This document shows positions 8,959-17,934 of a stretch of 64,000 nt of DNA, in pieces. The translations under genes were made by a program, and so were the position numbers. Each line of letters starts with the position of its first letter. Positions within the stretch are counted from its first letter, which is position 1. Source of the DNA: Allobosea lupini (lineage in GTDB: Bacteria > Pseudomonadota > Alphaproteobacteria > Rhizobiales > Beijerinckiaceae); the NCBI RefSeq assembly GCF_900109525.1, contig NZ_FOAN01000007.1, forward strand, positions 124,001 to 188,000, in the 5' to 3' direction. The notes under the pieces were generated by a model that worked only from the letters and a program-made list of their open reading frames with translations, was not told the origin of the DNA and ran no database searches.

Positions 8959-9147
8959 ATGTCGCTGCAGACACATCTCGCCGAGCTCGAACGCAAGCAT
9001 CGCCAGCTCGAGGAAGCCATCGCCCAGGCGGTTGCCAGCCCCTCGTCCAGCGATCTCGGCGTGGCAGAGCTCAAGCGGAAGAAGCTGCTGCTGAAGGATG
9101 AGATCGAGCGCGTGCGGCTGACCATGCCGGCACCGACACTACACTGA
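8959..9147 (+). CDS. YdcH family protein (DUF465), second copy
   Basis: A 62-residue DUF465 protein. A textbook AGGAGG six bases upstream fixes the start at ATG 8959; the open frame extends further upstream, but without family similarity. The body has the helix AELERKHRQLEEAI and the conserved LKRKKLLLKDEIERV core, equivalent to the LKKRKLYLRDRI of its neighbour. Followed by a strong terminator. Function unknown; predicted cytoplasmic helical hairpin. Confidence 0.85.
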   Translation: MSLQTHLAELERKHRQLEEAIAQAVASPSSSDLGVAELKRKKLLLKDEIERVRLTMPAPTLH

Positions 9148-9201
9148 CATGCCAGAGCGGACCGCGGCGGTCCGTGACGAATTCGCGCAAGACGCGCTTC
9201 A

Positions 9202-9227
9202 CCGGCCCCGAAAGGGGCCGGTTTTTT
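9202..9227 (+). terminator. Strong rho-independent terminator
   Basis: Perfect stem CCGGCCCC / GGGGCCGG with GAAA tetraloop, followed by six T. It ends the DUF465 transcript 55 bases after its stop codon. Confidence 0.9.
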
Positions 9228-9330
9228 GTGACCACAAGCGCTGCGACCTGCGGCCGGCCCTGACGGACGCCGGGCTTGGACGCGATCGAGGGATCGTGCG
9301 AGACTGCGCCGAGATGAGAGGAATGCGCCG

Positions 9331-10176
9331 TTGGCCCGTGTCGATAGGCACAATACCGCACGCTACTGGAACGCGACCGGCGTCGACGGACTCAGCTGCC
9401 TCCACGCCGATTTCACCACGCATGACTACGCGCCGCACCAGCACGAGGCCTTCGTCGTCGCAGTGACGGAGAGCGGCGGCTCCGAGTTCAAGAGCCGCGG
9501 CCGCAGCGACGAGGCTCGCGAGAGCGTGCTGCTCGTCTTCAACCCCGCCGAGCCCCATTCCGGCCGCATGGGCTGGAGCAGAAGCTGGCGCTATCGCTCG
9601 TTCTATCTGACGCAACCCGCCATCGATCAGGTCACGGCCGATCTCGGCATCGATCGCCCGGCCTATTTCGTGCGCAATGTCATTGGTGACGCCGATCTGA
9701 TCGCGGCTTTCGGCCGGCTGCATCGCAGCCTGGATGACGGCCATGATCCGCTCGAAGAGCGCGAACTCCTCGTCGCCAGCTTCGGCCAGCTCTTCGCGCG
9801 TCATGGCGACGGCGCCCACGCGATCCCGACTGTGCCGCGCGACGAGGCCGCGCTTTCGCTCGTGGCCAGGCGGATGGCCTCGCAGCATGCGGAAAGCGGG
9901 CTGAGCCTGACCGAGATGGGGCTTTGGGTCGATATGACCCCGTTCCAACTCATCAGCCTGTTCAAACGCACGGCCGGCCTTACGCCCCATACCTATCTGA
10001 CACAGCTCCGGCTTAAGGCGGCGATCCGAGAGCTGAAGGCCGGCGTGCCGATCGCCGACGCGGCGCTGGCCAGCGGCTTCTATGACCAGAGCGCCCTGAC
10101 GCGGCACTTCAAGCGCTCCTTCGGCATCACGCCCTTGCAGTATCAGCGGGCGGGCGCTGCCGGCCGCGCCCGCTGA
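9331..10176 (+). CDS. AraC family transcriptional regulator
   Basis: A 281-residue regulator with an N-terminal cupin-like sensing domain (residues ~20-150; HQHEAFVVAVTESG and NPAEPHSG are typical of AraC-type arm/cupin regions). The C-terminus holds the double helix-turn-helix (LSLTEMGLWVDMTPFQLISL, then IADAALASGFYDQSALTRHF with the family signature ending FGITPLQYQ). The start is a TTG at 9331 preceded by GAGAGGA; no ATG or GTG is in frame nearby and the family resemblance begins immediately after it. It is the first gene of a same-strand run (AlaX-like, EamA exporter, ArgE-like), so it probably controls that cassette in response to a small molecule. Confidence 0.85.
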   Translation: MARVDRHNTARYWNATGVDGLSCLHADFTTHDYAPHQHEAFVVAVTESGGSEFKSRGRSDEARESVLLVFNPAEPHSGRMGWSRSWRYRSFYLTQPAIDQVTADLGIDRPAYFVRNVIGDADLIAAFGRLHRSLDDGHDPLEERELLVASFGQLFARHGDGAHAIPTVPRDEAALSLVARRMASQHAESGLSLTEMGLWVDMTPFQLISLFKRTAGLTPHTYLTQLRLKAAIRELKAGVPIADAALASGFYDQSALTRHFKRSFGITPLQYQRAGAAGRAR

Positions 10177-10242
10177 TCGGTCAATTTCCGCCAATACGGT
10201 TCCAAGCCGCGTCCCCAGACTTCTTCGAAAAGGAGTCTTCGC

Positions 10243-10962
10243 GTGACGCGCTATTTCTGCCTGGACGAGCCGGAGGTGTTCGCCCTCGAAACCGTCGTGA
10301 CGGCCGCCGAGCCGGGGCGTATCCGGCTCGATCGATCGCCGTTCTATCCCGGCGGTGGCGGCCAGCTTCCCGACAAGGGCACATTGCAATGGTCGGGCGG
10401 CGATGTCGCGATCGCCGGCTTCGAGGACACAGGCGATGGCATCTGGCATCTTCTGGCCGAGCCGATCTTGCTCTCGGGGGCCGTGGTCGCCGAGGTCGAC
10501 CGCCCGTTCCGGCAGCTCATGCGCGAGCTCCATACCGATCTGCACATCGTCAATGCGCTGGTCTATCAGGGCTTCGACGGCGCGCTCGTCACCGGCGTCC
10601 AGATGAATGAGGACGGCACGGCGCGGATCGATTTCGACCTGCCGGAGGCCGACAATGAGCGCCTGCGCGGTCTGGAAGGCGCCATCAACGATGTGATCAG
10701 GCAGGATCTATCGGTCCGTGAGACCCATGTCGGCGAGGGCGAGGCCTTCGACGAGCCCGGCCTGATCCGTTCGCGCTCGGTCACGCCGCCGCCGACGGCC
10801 GATGGCCGGATCAGGGTCGTCGAGATCGCCGGGCTCGATCGCCAGGCCTGCGGCGGCACGCATCTGGCGTCTACGGGAGCGTCGCGCCCGCTGCGCATCC
10901 TGAAGATCGACAACAAGGGCCGGCACAATCGGCGCCTGCGCATCGGCCTCGACGGCGGGTGA
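10243..10962 (+). CDS. AlaX-type alanyl-tRNA editing protein
   Basis: Free-standing relative of the AlaRS editing domain, which hydrolyses mischarged aminoacyl-tRNA. The 239-residue product has the N-terminal strand motif SPFYPGGGGQLPDKGT typical of AlaX. The zinc ligands are HxxxH (HTDLH, ~residue 91) and CGGTH (~residue 204). The domain looks complete, and slightly longer than the shortest AlaX forms. The GTG start is supported by AAAAGGAG seven bases upstream. It follows the AraC gene and precedes an exporter with an 8-base gap, suggesting a role in protecting translation from a particular amino acid. Which one cannot be told. Confidence 0.85.
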   Translation: MTRYFCLDEPEVFALETVVTAAEPGRIRLDRSPFYPGGGGQLPDKGTLQWSGGDVAIAGFEDTGDGIWHLLAEPILLSGAVVAEVDRPFRQLMRELHTDLHIVNALVYQGFDGALVTGVQMNEDGTARIDFDLPEADNERLRGLEGAINDVIRQDLSVRETHVGEGEAFDEPGLIRSRSVTPPPTADGRIRVVEIAGLDRQACGGTHLASTGASRPLRILKIDNKGRHNRRLRIGLDGG

Positions 10963-10970
10963 GGCCGGCC

Positions 10971-11909
10971 ATGTCCACGCTGCTGAAAGGGCTCTGGGGG
11001 CGTCCGCTCCTGCTTCTCTGGCTGCCGCCATTGTTCTGGGCCGGCAATCTCGTGCTCGGGCGCGCATTGGGGCCGAGCTTTCCGCCGGTTTCGCTCGCCG
11101 TCGGGCGCTGGCTCGTGGCGCTGGCCTGCCTTGCTCCGTTCATTGGCCGGCAAGCCTGGCGGGAGCGGGCGTTGCTGCGGCGGCACCTTGCCCTGATCGC
11201 CGCCTGCGGCGCCTTCGGCATCGCCGGCTACAACGCGCTCGGATATCTTGCCTTGCGGACGACGCCGGCCGCCAGCGTCGCTTTCCTGAACTCGACCCTG
11301 CCGCTGATGGTGCCGCTCGCGGCTTTCGCGCTCGGTGTCGAGCGTGTCTCCGGCCGGACCCTCGCCGGCATCGCGCTGTCCTTCACCGGCGTGGTCTGGA
11401 TCGTCGCGCGCGGCGACCTGCAACAGCTCGGGGGATTGCACGCCGATGGCGGCGAGCTTCTGGTGCTGATCGCCGTCGCCAACTACGCGATCTATTCCGT
11501 CCTGCTGCGGCGCAAGCCGACAAGCTTGAGCCCGCTCGTCTTCCTGGCCGCGACGATGGCGGCGGGCCTGCTGGTGCTCGCGCCGTTCTGGGCGTTCGAA
11601 TTGGCGCAAGGCGCGCACATCCCGACCGATGCGGGCTCGGTTGCGGCGGTTCTCTATATCGGCGTGTTCGCCTCGCTGATCGCCTTCATCCTCTGGGGGC
11701 ACTGCGTCGCGACGCTGGGGCCCAGCGTCACCGGCGTCTCGTTCCATCTGGTCGCGCTGTTCACGGCGCTGCTCGCGGTCGCGGTCCTGGGCGAGCCGGT
11801 GCGTGGCTTCCATCTCGTCGGCATGGCGCTGATCCTTGCCGGCTTCTTCCTCGCGACGGGAAAGTGGACAGGCGCCCGGCTGCAGCCGGCACGGCAGCGG
11901 GGCGCTTAG
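10971..11909 (+). CDS. EamA/DMT family transporter
   Basis: Ten-helix drug/metabolite transporter, many members of which export amino acids or related metabolites. The 312-residue protein has two EamA repeats. The first carries LPPLFWAGNLVLGRALG and the conserved end of helix 3-5 (TTPAASVAFLNSTLPLMVPL). The second has VANYAIYSVLLRR and SVTGVSFHLVALFTALLAV. ATG 10971 is chosen over an in-frame GTG four codons upstream. It lies between the AlaX-like gene and the M20 deacylase (6-base gap), consistent with one operon. Export direction is inferred from the family and context. Confidence 0.88.
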   Translation: MSTLLKGLWGRPLLLLWLPPLFWAGNLVLGRALGPSFPPVSLAVGRWLVALACLAPFIGRQAWRERALLRRHLALIAACGAFGIAGYNALGYLALRTTPAASVAFLNSTLPLMVPLAAFALGVERVSGRTLAGIALSFTGVVWIVARGDLQQLGGLHADGGELLVLIAVANYAIYSVLLRRKPTSLSPLVFLAATMAAGLLVLAPFWAFELAQGAHIPTDAGSVAAVLYIGVFASLIAFILWGHCVATLGPSVTGVSFHLVALFTALLAVAVLGEPVRGFHLVGMALILAGFFLATGKWTGARLQPARQRGA

Positions 11910-11915
11910 GCCGGC

Positions 11916-13013
11916 ATGGATACCGCCGAGATCCTACGCAGGCTCGTCGCCGTCGACACAACATCGCGGCGCTCCAATCTCGACCTGGTCCACTGGACCG
12001 CTGACTATCTTGCGGGTGCGGGCGCGCGGATACGCCTGATCAGCGACGCGTCGGGCGAGAAGGCCAACATCCTGGCGACGATCGGTCCCGAAATATCGGG
12101 CGGAATCGTCCTCTCCGGGCATACCGATGTCGTTCCGGTCGACGATCAGGACTGGGTGAGCGACCCGTTCTCGCTCGCGAGCCGGGACGGGCGACTGCAC
12201 GGCCGCGGCGCCGTCGACATGAAAGGCTTCGTCGCGGCCTGTCTCGCAGCCGTCCCGGGCTGGCGGGCCAGGGAGCTGCGGCGGCCGATCCATCTGGCTC
12301 TGTCCTATGACGAGGAGGTCGGCTGCCTTGGCGTGCCCTCGCTGATCGCCGACATGCTGGCGCATTGCCCGCGCCCGGCACTCGCCATCATCGGCGAGCC
12401 GACGCAGATGCGCATCGGGCTCAGCCATCGCGGCTTCTACGGCTATCGCAGCGTCTTCCGTGGCCGCGCCGCCCATTCGAGCGACCCGTGCCGCGGCGTT
12501 AGCGCGATCGAGCCGGCGGCGGCATTCGTCGCAGCGCTCGCCGGCTTCGGGAAGCAAGATGCTCAGGCGCTGACCACCGTCAACGTCGGCAGGATTACCG
12601 GAGGCAGCGCCATCAACATCGTTCCCGAACGCTGCGAGGTCGTCTGGGAGTTCCGGCCGCCCGACGAAACTGCCGTGGGCTTCGTCCTCGCCGAGATGGA
12701 GGGTTTCGTGGCGGGACTGCCTCCGGGTGTGAGTGTCGAGACGATGCCGCTGGCGCGGGTGCTGCCGCTCGATTGCGCAGTGGTTAGTCCGGCTGTAGCG
12801 GTGGCGCGCGAGCTCGGCGGGCTGTGGCCGCCGCTTGCGATGCCGTTCGGGACCGAAGCCGGCTTCTTCCAGCAGGCGGGCATCCCGGCCCTGGTCTGCG
12901 GTCCCGGCTCGATCGCGCAGGCACACCAGCCGAACGAGTGGATCGCGATTGCCGAGCTGGATGCCGCGGATCGCTTCCTCGCGCGTGTCGGCGCCTGGGC
13001 TGCCGCACCTTGA
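11916..13013 (+). CDS. argE: M20 family deacylase, acetylornithine deacetylase-like
   Basis: Zinc-dependent M20 amidohydrolase of 365 residues, closest in motif pattern to ArgE, which removes the acetyl group from N-acetylornithine. Metal and catalytic residues are visible: SGHTDVVPVD (His, Asp), GRGAVDMKGF (bridging Asp), YDEEVGC (catalytic Glu) and GEPT, with the final His in QAHQPNEW. The dimerisation domain starts around SHRGFYGYRSVF. Placement behind an EamA exporter and an AlaX editing gene rather than arginine genes makes another N-acyl amino acid a real possibility. The symbol is a family label. Confidence 0.8.
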   Translation: MDTAEILRRLVAVDTTSRRSNLDLVHWTADYLAGAGARIRLISDASGEKANILATIGPEISGGIVLSGHTDVVPVDDQDWVSDPFSLASRDGRLHGRGAVDMKGFVAACLAAVPGWRARELRRPIHLALSYDEEVGCLGVPSLIADMLAHCPRPALAIIGEPTQMRIGLSHRGFYGYRSVFRGRAAHSSDPCRGVSAIEPAAAFVAALAGFGKQDAQALTTVNVGRITGGSAINIVPERCEVVWEFRPPDETAVGFVLAEMEGFVAGLPPGVSVETMPLARVLPLDCAVVSPAVAVARELGGLWPPLAMPFGTEAGFFQQAGIPALVCGPGSIAQAHQPNEWIAIAELDAADRFLARVGAWAAAP

Positions 13014-13110
13014 GGTGAACAACGGTCGGCAGAAGGCATCATGCCGTTTTCGACGACCCGATTTTACCTGCCGCTAAAGACTCCAGCGTAACGTTCGAGG
13101 CCGAAATGCG

Positions 13111-14019
13111 GTGCGTATGGCGGTGTTCGACGACATCATCGACAGTCTCTTCGAGACCAGCGGCACGCTCGTCGCGCTGTTCGATCCGCAGGACATCCTG
13201 CGGCGATCGAATGCGGCCTTTCGCGATGCCTACGGCCTAGCCGAGGACGAGACCCTCAGCTGGGCGCAGATCGTGCGGCGCAATTTCGAGCAGCGCCGCG
13301 GCGTCGCCTTCACGACCGACGATTTCGAGCACTGGCTGACCTCGGCCCGCTCTCGCCGAGGGAAAATCCCGTACCGCGCCTTCGAGACCGATATCACCGA
13401 TGGGCGCTGGCTGTGGATGACCGAGACGGTGTCGCCCGCCGGCTGGATGCTCTGCATCGCTTCGGACATCACCGAGCTGCGAACCGGCGAGCGCAGCTTG
13501 CGGCAGGACCGGGACAGTGCGCGCAAGGCTTCGCAGACGGACGAGCTGACAGGCATCTCGAACCGGCGTCACTGCATGAGCGTGCTGCAGGAGACGGTGG
13601 CAAAGGCGAACAAGAATGGGGCTGGCGAGGCTTGCGCGGTGCTGCTCGACATCGATCGATTCAAGCAGATCAACGACAGTTTCGGGCACCAATTCGGTGA
13701 CGCGGTCCTGATCGACTTCGCCACCAGCGTGCAGAGGAATTTGCGCCCCGCCGACAGCTTCGGCCGCGTTGGTGGGGAAGAGTTCATGCTGGTGCTGCCG
13801 CAACTCGGGCCCGCAGCTGCCGAACTCCTGATCGAGCGGCTGTTCAAGCAGGTCGGACGGCCTGGCTGCCTGCCGTCGCAGCCCAATTTCCACTATTCGT
13901 TCTCTGCCGGCCTGACGCTGATCAGGCCCGGCGATACGCCGGCGGAAGTCTACCGCAGGGCCGACGCTGCCCTTTACGAAGCCAAGATGGGTGGGCGCGG
14001 CCGGCAAATGTCAGCTTGA
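13111..14019 (+). CDS. PAS-GGDEF diguanylate cyclase
   Basis: A 302-residue diguanylate cyclase with no membrane segment. Residues ~10-125 form a PAS-like sensing domain (LVALFDPQDILRRSNAAF, ending MLCIASDITELR). A short helix leads into the GGDEF domain with DELTGISNRRH, the metal-binding DIDRFKQIND and the active-site GGEEF at 221-225. An I-site RxxD (RPAD, 212-215) sits exactly five residues before GGEEF, so product inhibition by c-di-GMP is expected. The start is GTG 13111, ten bases after GAGG; ATG 13117 is the alternative. Stand-alone gene, convergent with the DyP gene. Confidence 0.88.
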   Translation: MRMAVFDDIIDSLFETSGTLVALFDPQDILRRSNAAFRDAYGLAEDETLSWAQIVRRNFEQRRGVAFTTDDFEHWLTSARSRRGKIPYRAFETDITDGRWLWMTETVSPAGWMLCIASDITELRTGERSLRQDRDSARKASQTDELTGISNRRHCMSVLQETVAKANKNGAGEACAVLLDIDRFKQINDSFGHQFGDAVLIDFATSVQRNLRPADSFGRVGGEEFMLVLPQLGPAAAELLIERLFKQVGRPGCLPSQPNFHYSFSAGLTLIRPGDTPAEVYRRADAALYEAKMGGRGRQMSA

Positions 14020-14080
14020 TCGGAGCATTTTCCGGCGAAGCGGGTCTCAGGCGAACAGGACGCCGTATCATCGAGCCCGG

Positions 14081-15064
14081 TTAGGATGCGCCAAGCTTCG
14101 CCTGTGCGGCCTGCACCAGCGCTTCCAGGGTCGGTCGCGTCGGAGCGAAGAAGGTCGTGCCGGTGTGCGGCCTCGAGAAATCCAGCAGCCGGTCGTAGGC
14201 GCCCGGCGGAACGCCGACATACATGCGCTGCAACATCGTCTCGATCACCCAGAGGTGGCGCGTATAGCCGATGAAATAGGTGCCGAACTCGCGCTGGCCG
14301 GGCCGGCCGAACGGCATGTTGTCGCGCAGGATGTCGTGCTCGTTGCCGTCGGCATCGACGATCGTGGCCAGCGACTTGTGTGATTTGCGCGGCGCGTCGT
14401 CGTCGTCGATCTCGACATTGTCGATCTTGGTGCGCCCGATGATCGCTTCCTGGAGCGGCGTCGGAACCTCCGCCCAGGCCTTGAGATCGTGAAGGTATTT
14501 CTGGATGACGACGTAGCTGCCGCCGGCAAAATCGGCATCCTCGTCGCCGACCAGCGCCGATGCCGGCAGGGCGAGGCCGGTGGGATTGGCGGTGCCGTCG
14601 ACGAAGCCCAGGAGGTCGCGCGCATCGAAATAGCGAAAGCCCGAGACCTCGTCGACGACCGTGACGCTGTCGCCGAGGCTGTCGAGCAGCAGGCGCTCGA
14701 ACTCGAAGCAGAGATCGGGGCGTTCCGAGCGGATATGGAAAAGCAGGTCGCCCGGCGTCGAAGGGGCGTCGTGGACCGGGCCCGCGATCGGTGTGAAGGG
14801 CTTGAGCTCCCGCGGCAACCTGCCAGGGTCGAGACGGTTCCACAGGCCGTGGCCGATGCCGACGATACAGGACAGGCGAGCACCAAGGTCGCGAAATCCG
14901 ACGGTCTTGACGAGATCGTCGAGGCCGTCGAGCGCCGCGCATGCCTTTGTCAGCGCGGCTTGCTCGCCTCCGACAGTGACCACGAGAAAGACGGCGGCGC
15001 GCGACAGGGGCGCGTCGATGCTCTGCGCCTCGATCGGCACCCTGTCCCAGCTCCTGCCCGTCAT
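14081..15064 (-). CDS. Dye-decolourising (DyP-type) heme peroxidase
   Basis: Heme peroxidase of the DyP family, closest to the YfeX/cytosolic type since no signal peptide is present. The 327-residue protein has the ferredoxin-like halves characteristic of DyP. It contains the distal motif GFVDGT at 153-158 (catalytic Asp156), a probable proximal heme His around residue 229 (KSH), and the conserved REFGTYFIGYTR segment. No encapsulin cargo tail is evident and no encapsulin gene lies nearby. It would oxidise phenolic or porphyrin-like substrates with hydrogen peroxide; the natural substrate is unknown. Confidence 0.92.
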   Translation of the reverse strand: MTGRSWDRVPIEAQSIDAPLSRAAVFLVVTVGGEQAALTKACAALDGLDDLVKTVGFRDLGARLSCIVGIGHGLWNRLDPGRLPRELKPFTPIAGPVHDAPSTPGDLLFHIRSERPDLCFEFERLLLDSLGDSVTVVDEVSGFRYFDARDLLGFVDGTANPTGLALPASALVGDEDADFAGGSYVVIQKYLHDLKAWAEVPTPLQEAIIGRTKIDNVEIDDDDAPRKSHKSLATIVDADGNEHDILRDNMPFGRPGQREFGTYFIGYTRHLWVIETMLQRMYVGVPPGAYDRLLDFSRPHTGTTFFAPTRPTLEALVQAAQAKLGAS

Positions 15065-15127
15065 CGCGGCTGCTCCAAATCGCTTCAGAAAGAACTGCGG
15101 ACATCCGACGGTTATGTTACCGCCCGT

Positions 15128-16756
15128 TCACAGAGCCCGCGCCATCTCGCGCAGCTTGAATTTCTGGATTTTGCCGGTCGAGGTCTTCGGCACCTCGACG
15201 AAGACCACGGTCCGCGGGCATTTGAACGAGGCGAGCAGGGTCTTGCACCAGGCGATGATCTCGTCCTGCGTGGCTGTCTGCCCCGGCTTCAGCTCGACGA
15301 AGGCGCAGGGGGTTTCGCCCCATTTCTCGTCGGGGCGAGCGACGACGGCGGCGGCCTGCACCGCCGGATGCTTGTAGAGCGCGTCCTCGACCTCGATCGA
15401 GGAGATGTTCTCGCCGCCGGAGATGATGATGTCCTTGGAACGGTCCTTGAGCTGGATGTAGCCGTCGGGATGCATCACGCCGAGATCGCCGGAATGGAAC
15501 CAGCCGCCCTCGAAGGCGGCCTTGGTTGATTTAGGGTTCTTGAGATAGCCCTTCATCACGACATTGCCGCGGAACATGACCTCGCCCAGCGTCTCGCCGT
15601 CATGCGGCACGCGTTGCATCGTCTCGGGATCGAGCACGTCGAGCCCTTCCAGCGCCGGATAGCGCACGCCCTGGCGCGCCTTCAGCGCCGCCTGCTCGCC
15701 GCCCGGCAGCGCGTCCCAGGCGCCGTTCCATTCGTTGACCACGGCGGGACCGTAGACTTCCGTCAGTCCATAGAGATGGACGACGTTGAAGCCGGCCTGC
15801 GCCATGCCGGCGAGCACAGCCTCGGGCGGCGGCGCGGCGGCTGTGAAGAAGTTGACCTTCTGCGGGAAGCTGCGGCGCTCGGCATCGGGCGCGTTGAGCA
15901 GCGTCGACATCACGATCGGCGCGCCGCACATATGAGTGACGCCATGGTCGGCCAGCGCATCGTACATCGCCTTGGCCCGGACCTGGCGCAGGCAGACATG
16001 GGTGCCGGCGAGCAGCGAGATCGTCCAGGGGAAGCACCAGCCGTTGCAGTGGAACATCGGCAGGGTCCAGAGATAGACAGGGTGCCGACCCATGCCGCCG
16101 GTGAGCACGTTCGAGGTCGCGAGCAGGTTGGCGCCGCGATGGTGGTAGACCACGCCCTTGGGATCGCCGGTGGTGCCGGAGGTGTAGTTCAGCGCGATCG
16201 CGTCCCACTCATCCGACGGCATGACCCAGTCGAAATCGGGATCGCCCTGCGCGAGGAAATCCTCGTATTCGACGCTGCCGAGGCGCTCGCCCGGGCCGTC
16301 ATAGACCGGGTCGTCATAGTCGATGACCAGCGGCTTCGCCTTGCAGAGGGAGAGCGCCTCCTTGACCGTCCCAGAGAACTCGCGGTCGGCGATCAGCACC
16401 TTGGCCTCGCCATGGTCGAGCGAGAAGGCGATGATCGCGGCGTCGAGGCGGGTGTTGAGGGTGTTGAGGACGGCGCCGCACATCGGCACGCCGTAATGGC
16501 ATTCGAGCATGGCCGGAGTATTGGGCAGCATCGCCGCGACCGTGTCGTTCTTGCCGATGCCGTGCTGCTTCAGCGCCGAGGCGAGCCGGCGGGTGCGGGC
16601 ATAGAGCTCGGCATAAGTCCGCCTCAGCGGCCCGTGGATGACGGCGACATGGTCAGGGAAGACGCTGGCGGCGCGCTCGAGGAAGGGCAGCGGCGAGAGC
16701 GGCTGGAAGTTCGCCGGGTTGCGATCGAGATCGGTGTCGTAAGGTGAGAGCGGCAT
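15128..16756 (-). CDS. Acyl-CoA synthetase (AMP-forming)
   Basis: ANL-superfamily ligase of 542 residues that activates a carboxylic acid as acyl-AMP and transfers it to CoA. Motifs: the P-loop YTSGTTGDPKGV, the LYGLTEVYG loop, the hinge FHSGDLGVMHPDGY, and the C-terminal catalytic lysine in TSTGKIQKF. The sequence around FHCNGWCFPW and NTLNTRLD resembles medium-chain and methylmercaptopropionate-CoA ligases (DmdB-like), but the substrate cannot be settled from sequence by eye. Downstream of it (same strand, 62-base gap upstream) lies a TauE/SafE permease gene. Full length, no defects. Confidence 0.88.
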   Translation of the reverse strand: MPLSPYDTDLDRNPANFQPLSPLPFLERAASVFPDHVAVIHGPLRRTYAELYARTRRLASALKQHGIGKNDTVAAMLPNTPAMLECHYGVPMCGAVLNTLNTRLDAAIIAFSLDHGEAKVLIADREFSGTVKEALSLCKAKPLVIDYDDPVYDGPGERLGSVEYEDFLAQGDPDFDWVMPSDEWDAIALNYTSGTTGDPKGVVYHHRGANLLATSNVLTGGMGRHPVYLWTLPMFHCNGWCFPWTISLLAGTHVCLRQVRAKAMYDALADHGVTHMCGAPIVMSTLLNAPDAERRSFPQKVNFFTAAAPPPEAVLAGMAQAGFNVVHLYGLTEVYGPAVVNEWNGAWDALPGGEQAALKARQGVRYPALEGLDVLDPETMQRVPHDGETLGEVMFRGNVVMKGYLKNPKSTKAAFEGGWFHSGDLGVMHPDGYIQLKDRSKDIIISGGENISSIEVEDALYKHPAVQAAAVVARPDEKWGETPCAFVELKPGQTATQDEIIAWCKTLLASFKCPRTVVFVEVPKTSTGKIQKFKLREMARAL

Positions 16757-16818
16757 GGCGTTCGGCGTTCCCGGCGGTTGTTGCCGGACAGCCTAGAAGC
16801 GCGCTTCGCCTCCGGCAA

Positions 16819-17577
16819 TCAGCCGAAGAGCGGACGCAGGCCGTCGAAGACCAGTTTCACGCCGACGGCGATCAGCAGCCAGTAGATGATGGTGTAGAAG
16901 CGCTCGGCCGGGACGCGCCGGACCAGCCAGACGCCGGCGATGGTCGAGAGGATCGCGACAGGCGCGAGCGCTGCCGAAGCCATCAGGTTCTGGTGGCTGA
17001 ACTGGCCGAGGACGAAATAGGGCAGCACCTTGATCCAGTTCATCAGCGCGAAGAACAGCGCGCCGGTGCCGACGAAAACCGCCGGCGGCAGGCGCTGCGG
17101 CATCACATAAATCTGGAAGGGCGGCCCGCCGGCATGGGCGATCATGCTGGTGAAGCCGCAGATCGCGCCCCAGAGCGTGCCGGCCGCATAGTTCGCCCTC
17201 GTCACCGGGAGGGCCGCGGTCTTGCCGGCGAGGAGGCGGCGCAGCGCAAAGCCGATCGAGATCACCCCGACAGCGAGGCCGACGACGGCATCGGAGACCT
17301 TGGCCGCCAGGAGATAGCCGGCGAGCACGCCGAGCAGCATGCCGGGGATCAGCGTCGCGAGGTTGCGGCGATCGAAGTCCCGGCGATAGGACCAGACGGT
17401 GACGACGTCCTGGATGATCAGGATCGGCAGCATGATCGCCGCCGCCTGCACGGGCGAGACGATCAGCGCCATCAGCGGCAGCGAGAGCAGGCTGAGGCCC
17501 GCAAAGCCGCCCTTGGACAGCCCCATCAGGATGACGGCCGGCACCATGACGGCGAAGAAGGTGAGGTCGAAGGTCAT
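16819..17577 (-). CDS. TauE/SafE family permease
   Basis: Membrane permease of 252 residues with about eight hydrophobic helices, matching the TauE/SafE (sulfite/organic-anion exporter) family. Typical features are the early GLSKGGFAGLS loop and, in the second half, GFTSMIAHAGGPPFQIYVMPQ, which is the family's repeated G-G-P signature. It shares strand and close spacing with the acyl-CoA synthetase downstream, so the two may be co-transcribed. The exported anion is unknown; sulfite is only the name-giving substrate. Confidence 0.88.
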   Translation of the reverse strand: MTFDLTFFAVMVPAVILMGLSKGGFAGLSLLSLPLMALIVSPVQAAAIMLPILIIQDVVTVWSYRRDFDRRNLATLIPGMLLGVLAGYLLAAKVSDAVVGLAVGVISIGFALRRLLAGKTAALPVTRANYAAGTLWGAICGFTSMIAHAGGPPFQIYVMPQRLPPAVFVGTGALFFALMNWIKVLPYFVLGQFSHQNLMASAALAPVAILSTIAGVWLVRRVPAERFYTIIYWLLIAVGVKLVFDGLRPLFG

Positions 17578-17607
17578 GTCGGGTCTAAGATCTCGTTTGA
17601 CACCAGT

Positions 17608-17731
17608 TCAGCCCTCATCCTGAGGAGGTCGCGCAGCGGCCGTCTCGAAGGATGCTCCAGGAGGCTCCGGAACCAGCTGGAGCATCCTTCGAGACGCGAT
17701 CCCTCGGATCGCTCCTCAGGATGAGGGCTGA
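17608..17731. repeat. Nested 124-bp intergenic palindrome
   Basis: Two perfect inverted-repeat pairs nested in each other: outer 19-bp arms TCAGCCCTCATCCTGAGGA at 17608-17626 and 17713-17731, and inner 20-bp arms at 17641-17660 and 17677-17696 (CGTCTCGAAGGATGCTCCAG and its complement) around a 16-base loop. The RNA would fold as one very long hairpin. It lies between the divergent TauE and propionyl-CoA synthetase genes, so it cannot be a simple terminator for either. It resembles dispersed Rhizobiales intergenic elements. Confidence 0.85.
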
Positions 17732-17934
17732 GTTTCCAAGCCGTCTCTAAGGTCATGGCCTCGGCAGGGGTGGGATGTGCAGCGCAGCCCATGCGGCTGC
17801 GCTGAAAGTCTGAGATCGCGGTGCTTGCACGCAAGCGGCGGACATGGTCACGATCCCGCGCCAAATCCGGCCCGCAGACGGCCAGCCCGGAGCTCAGCTC
17901 TAGGCTCAATACCCGGCAAAGAGGAACGCTTTTC

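Noticed and set aside
14081..15064. Encapsulin-loaded DyP peroxidase
   Set aside because: No encapsulin shell gene nearby and no recognisable cargo-loading tail at the C-terminus.
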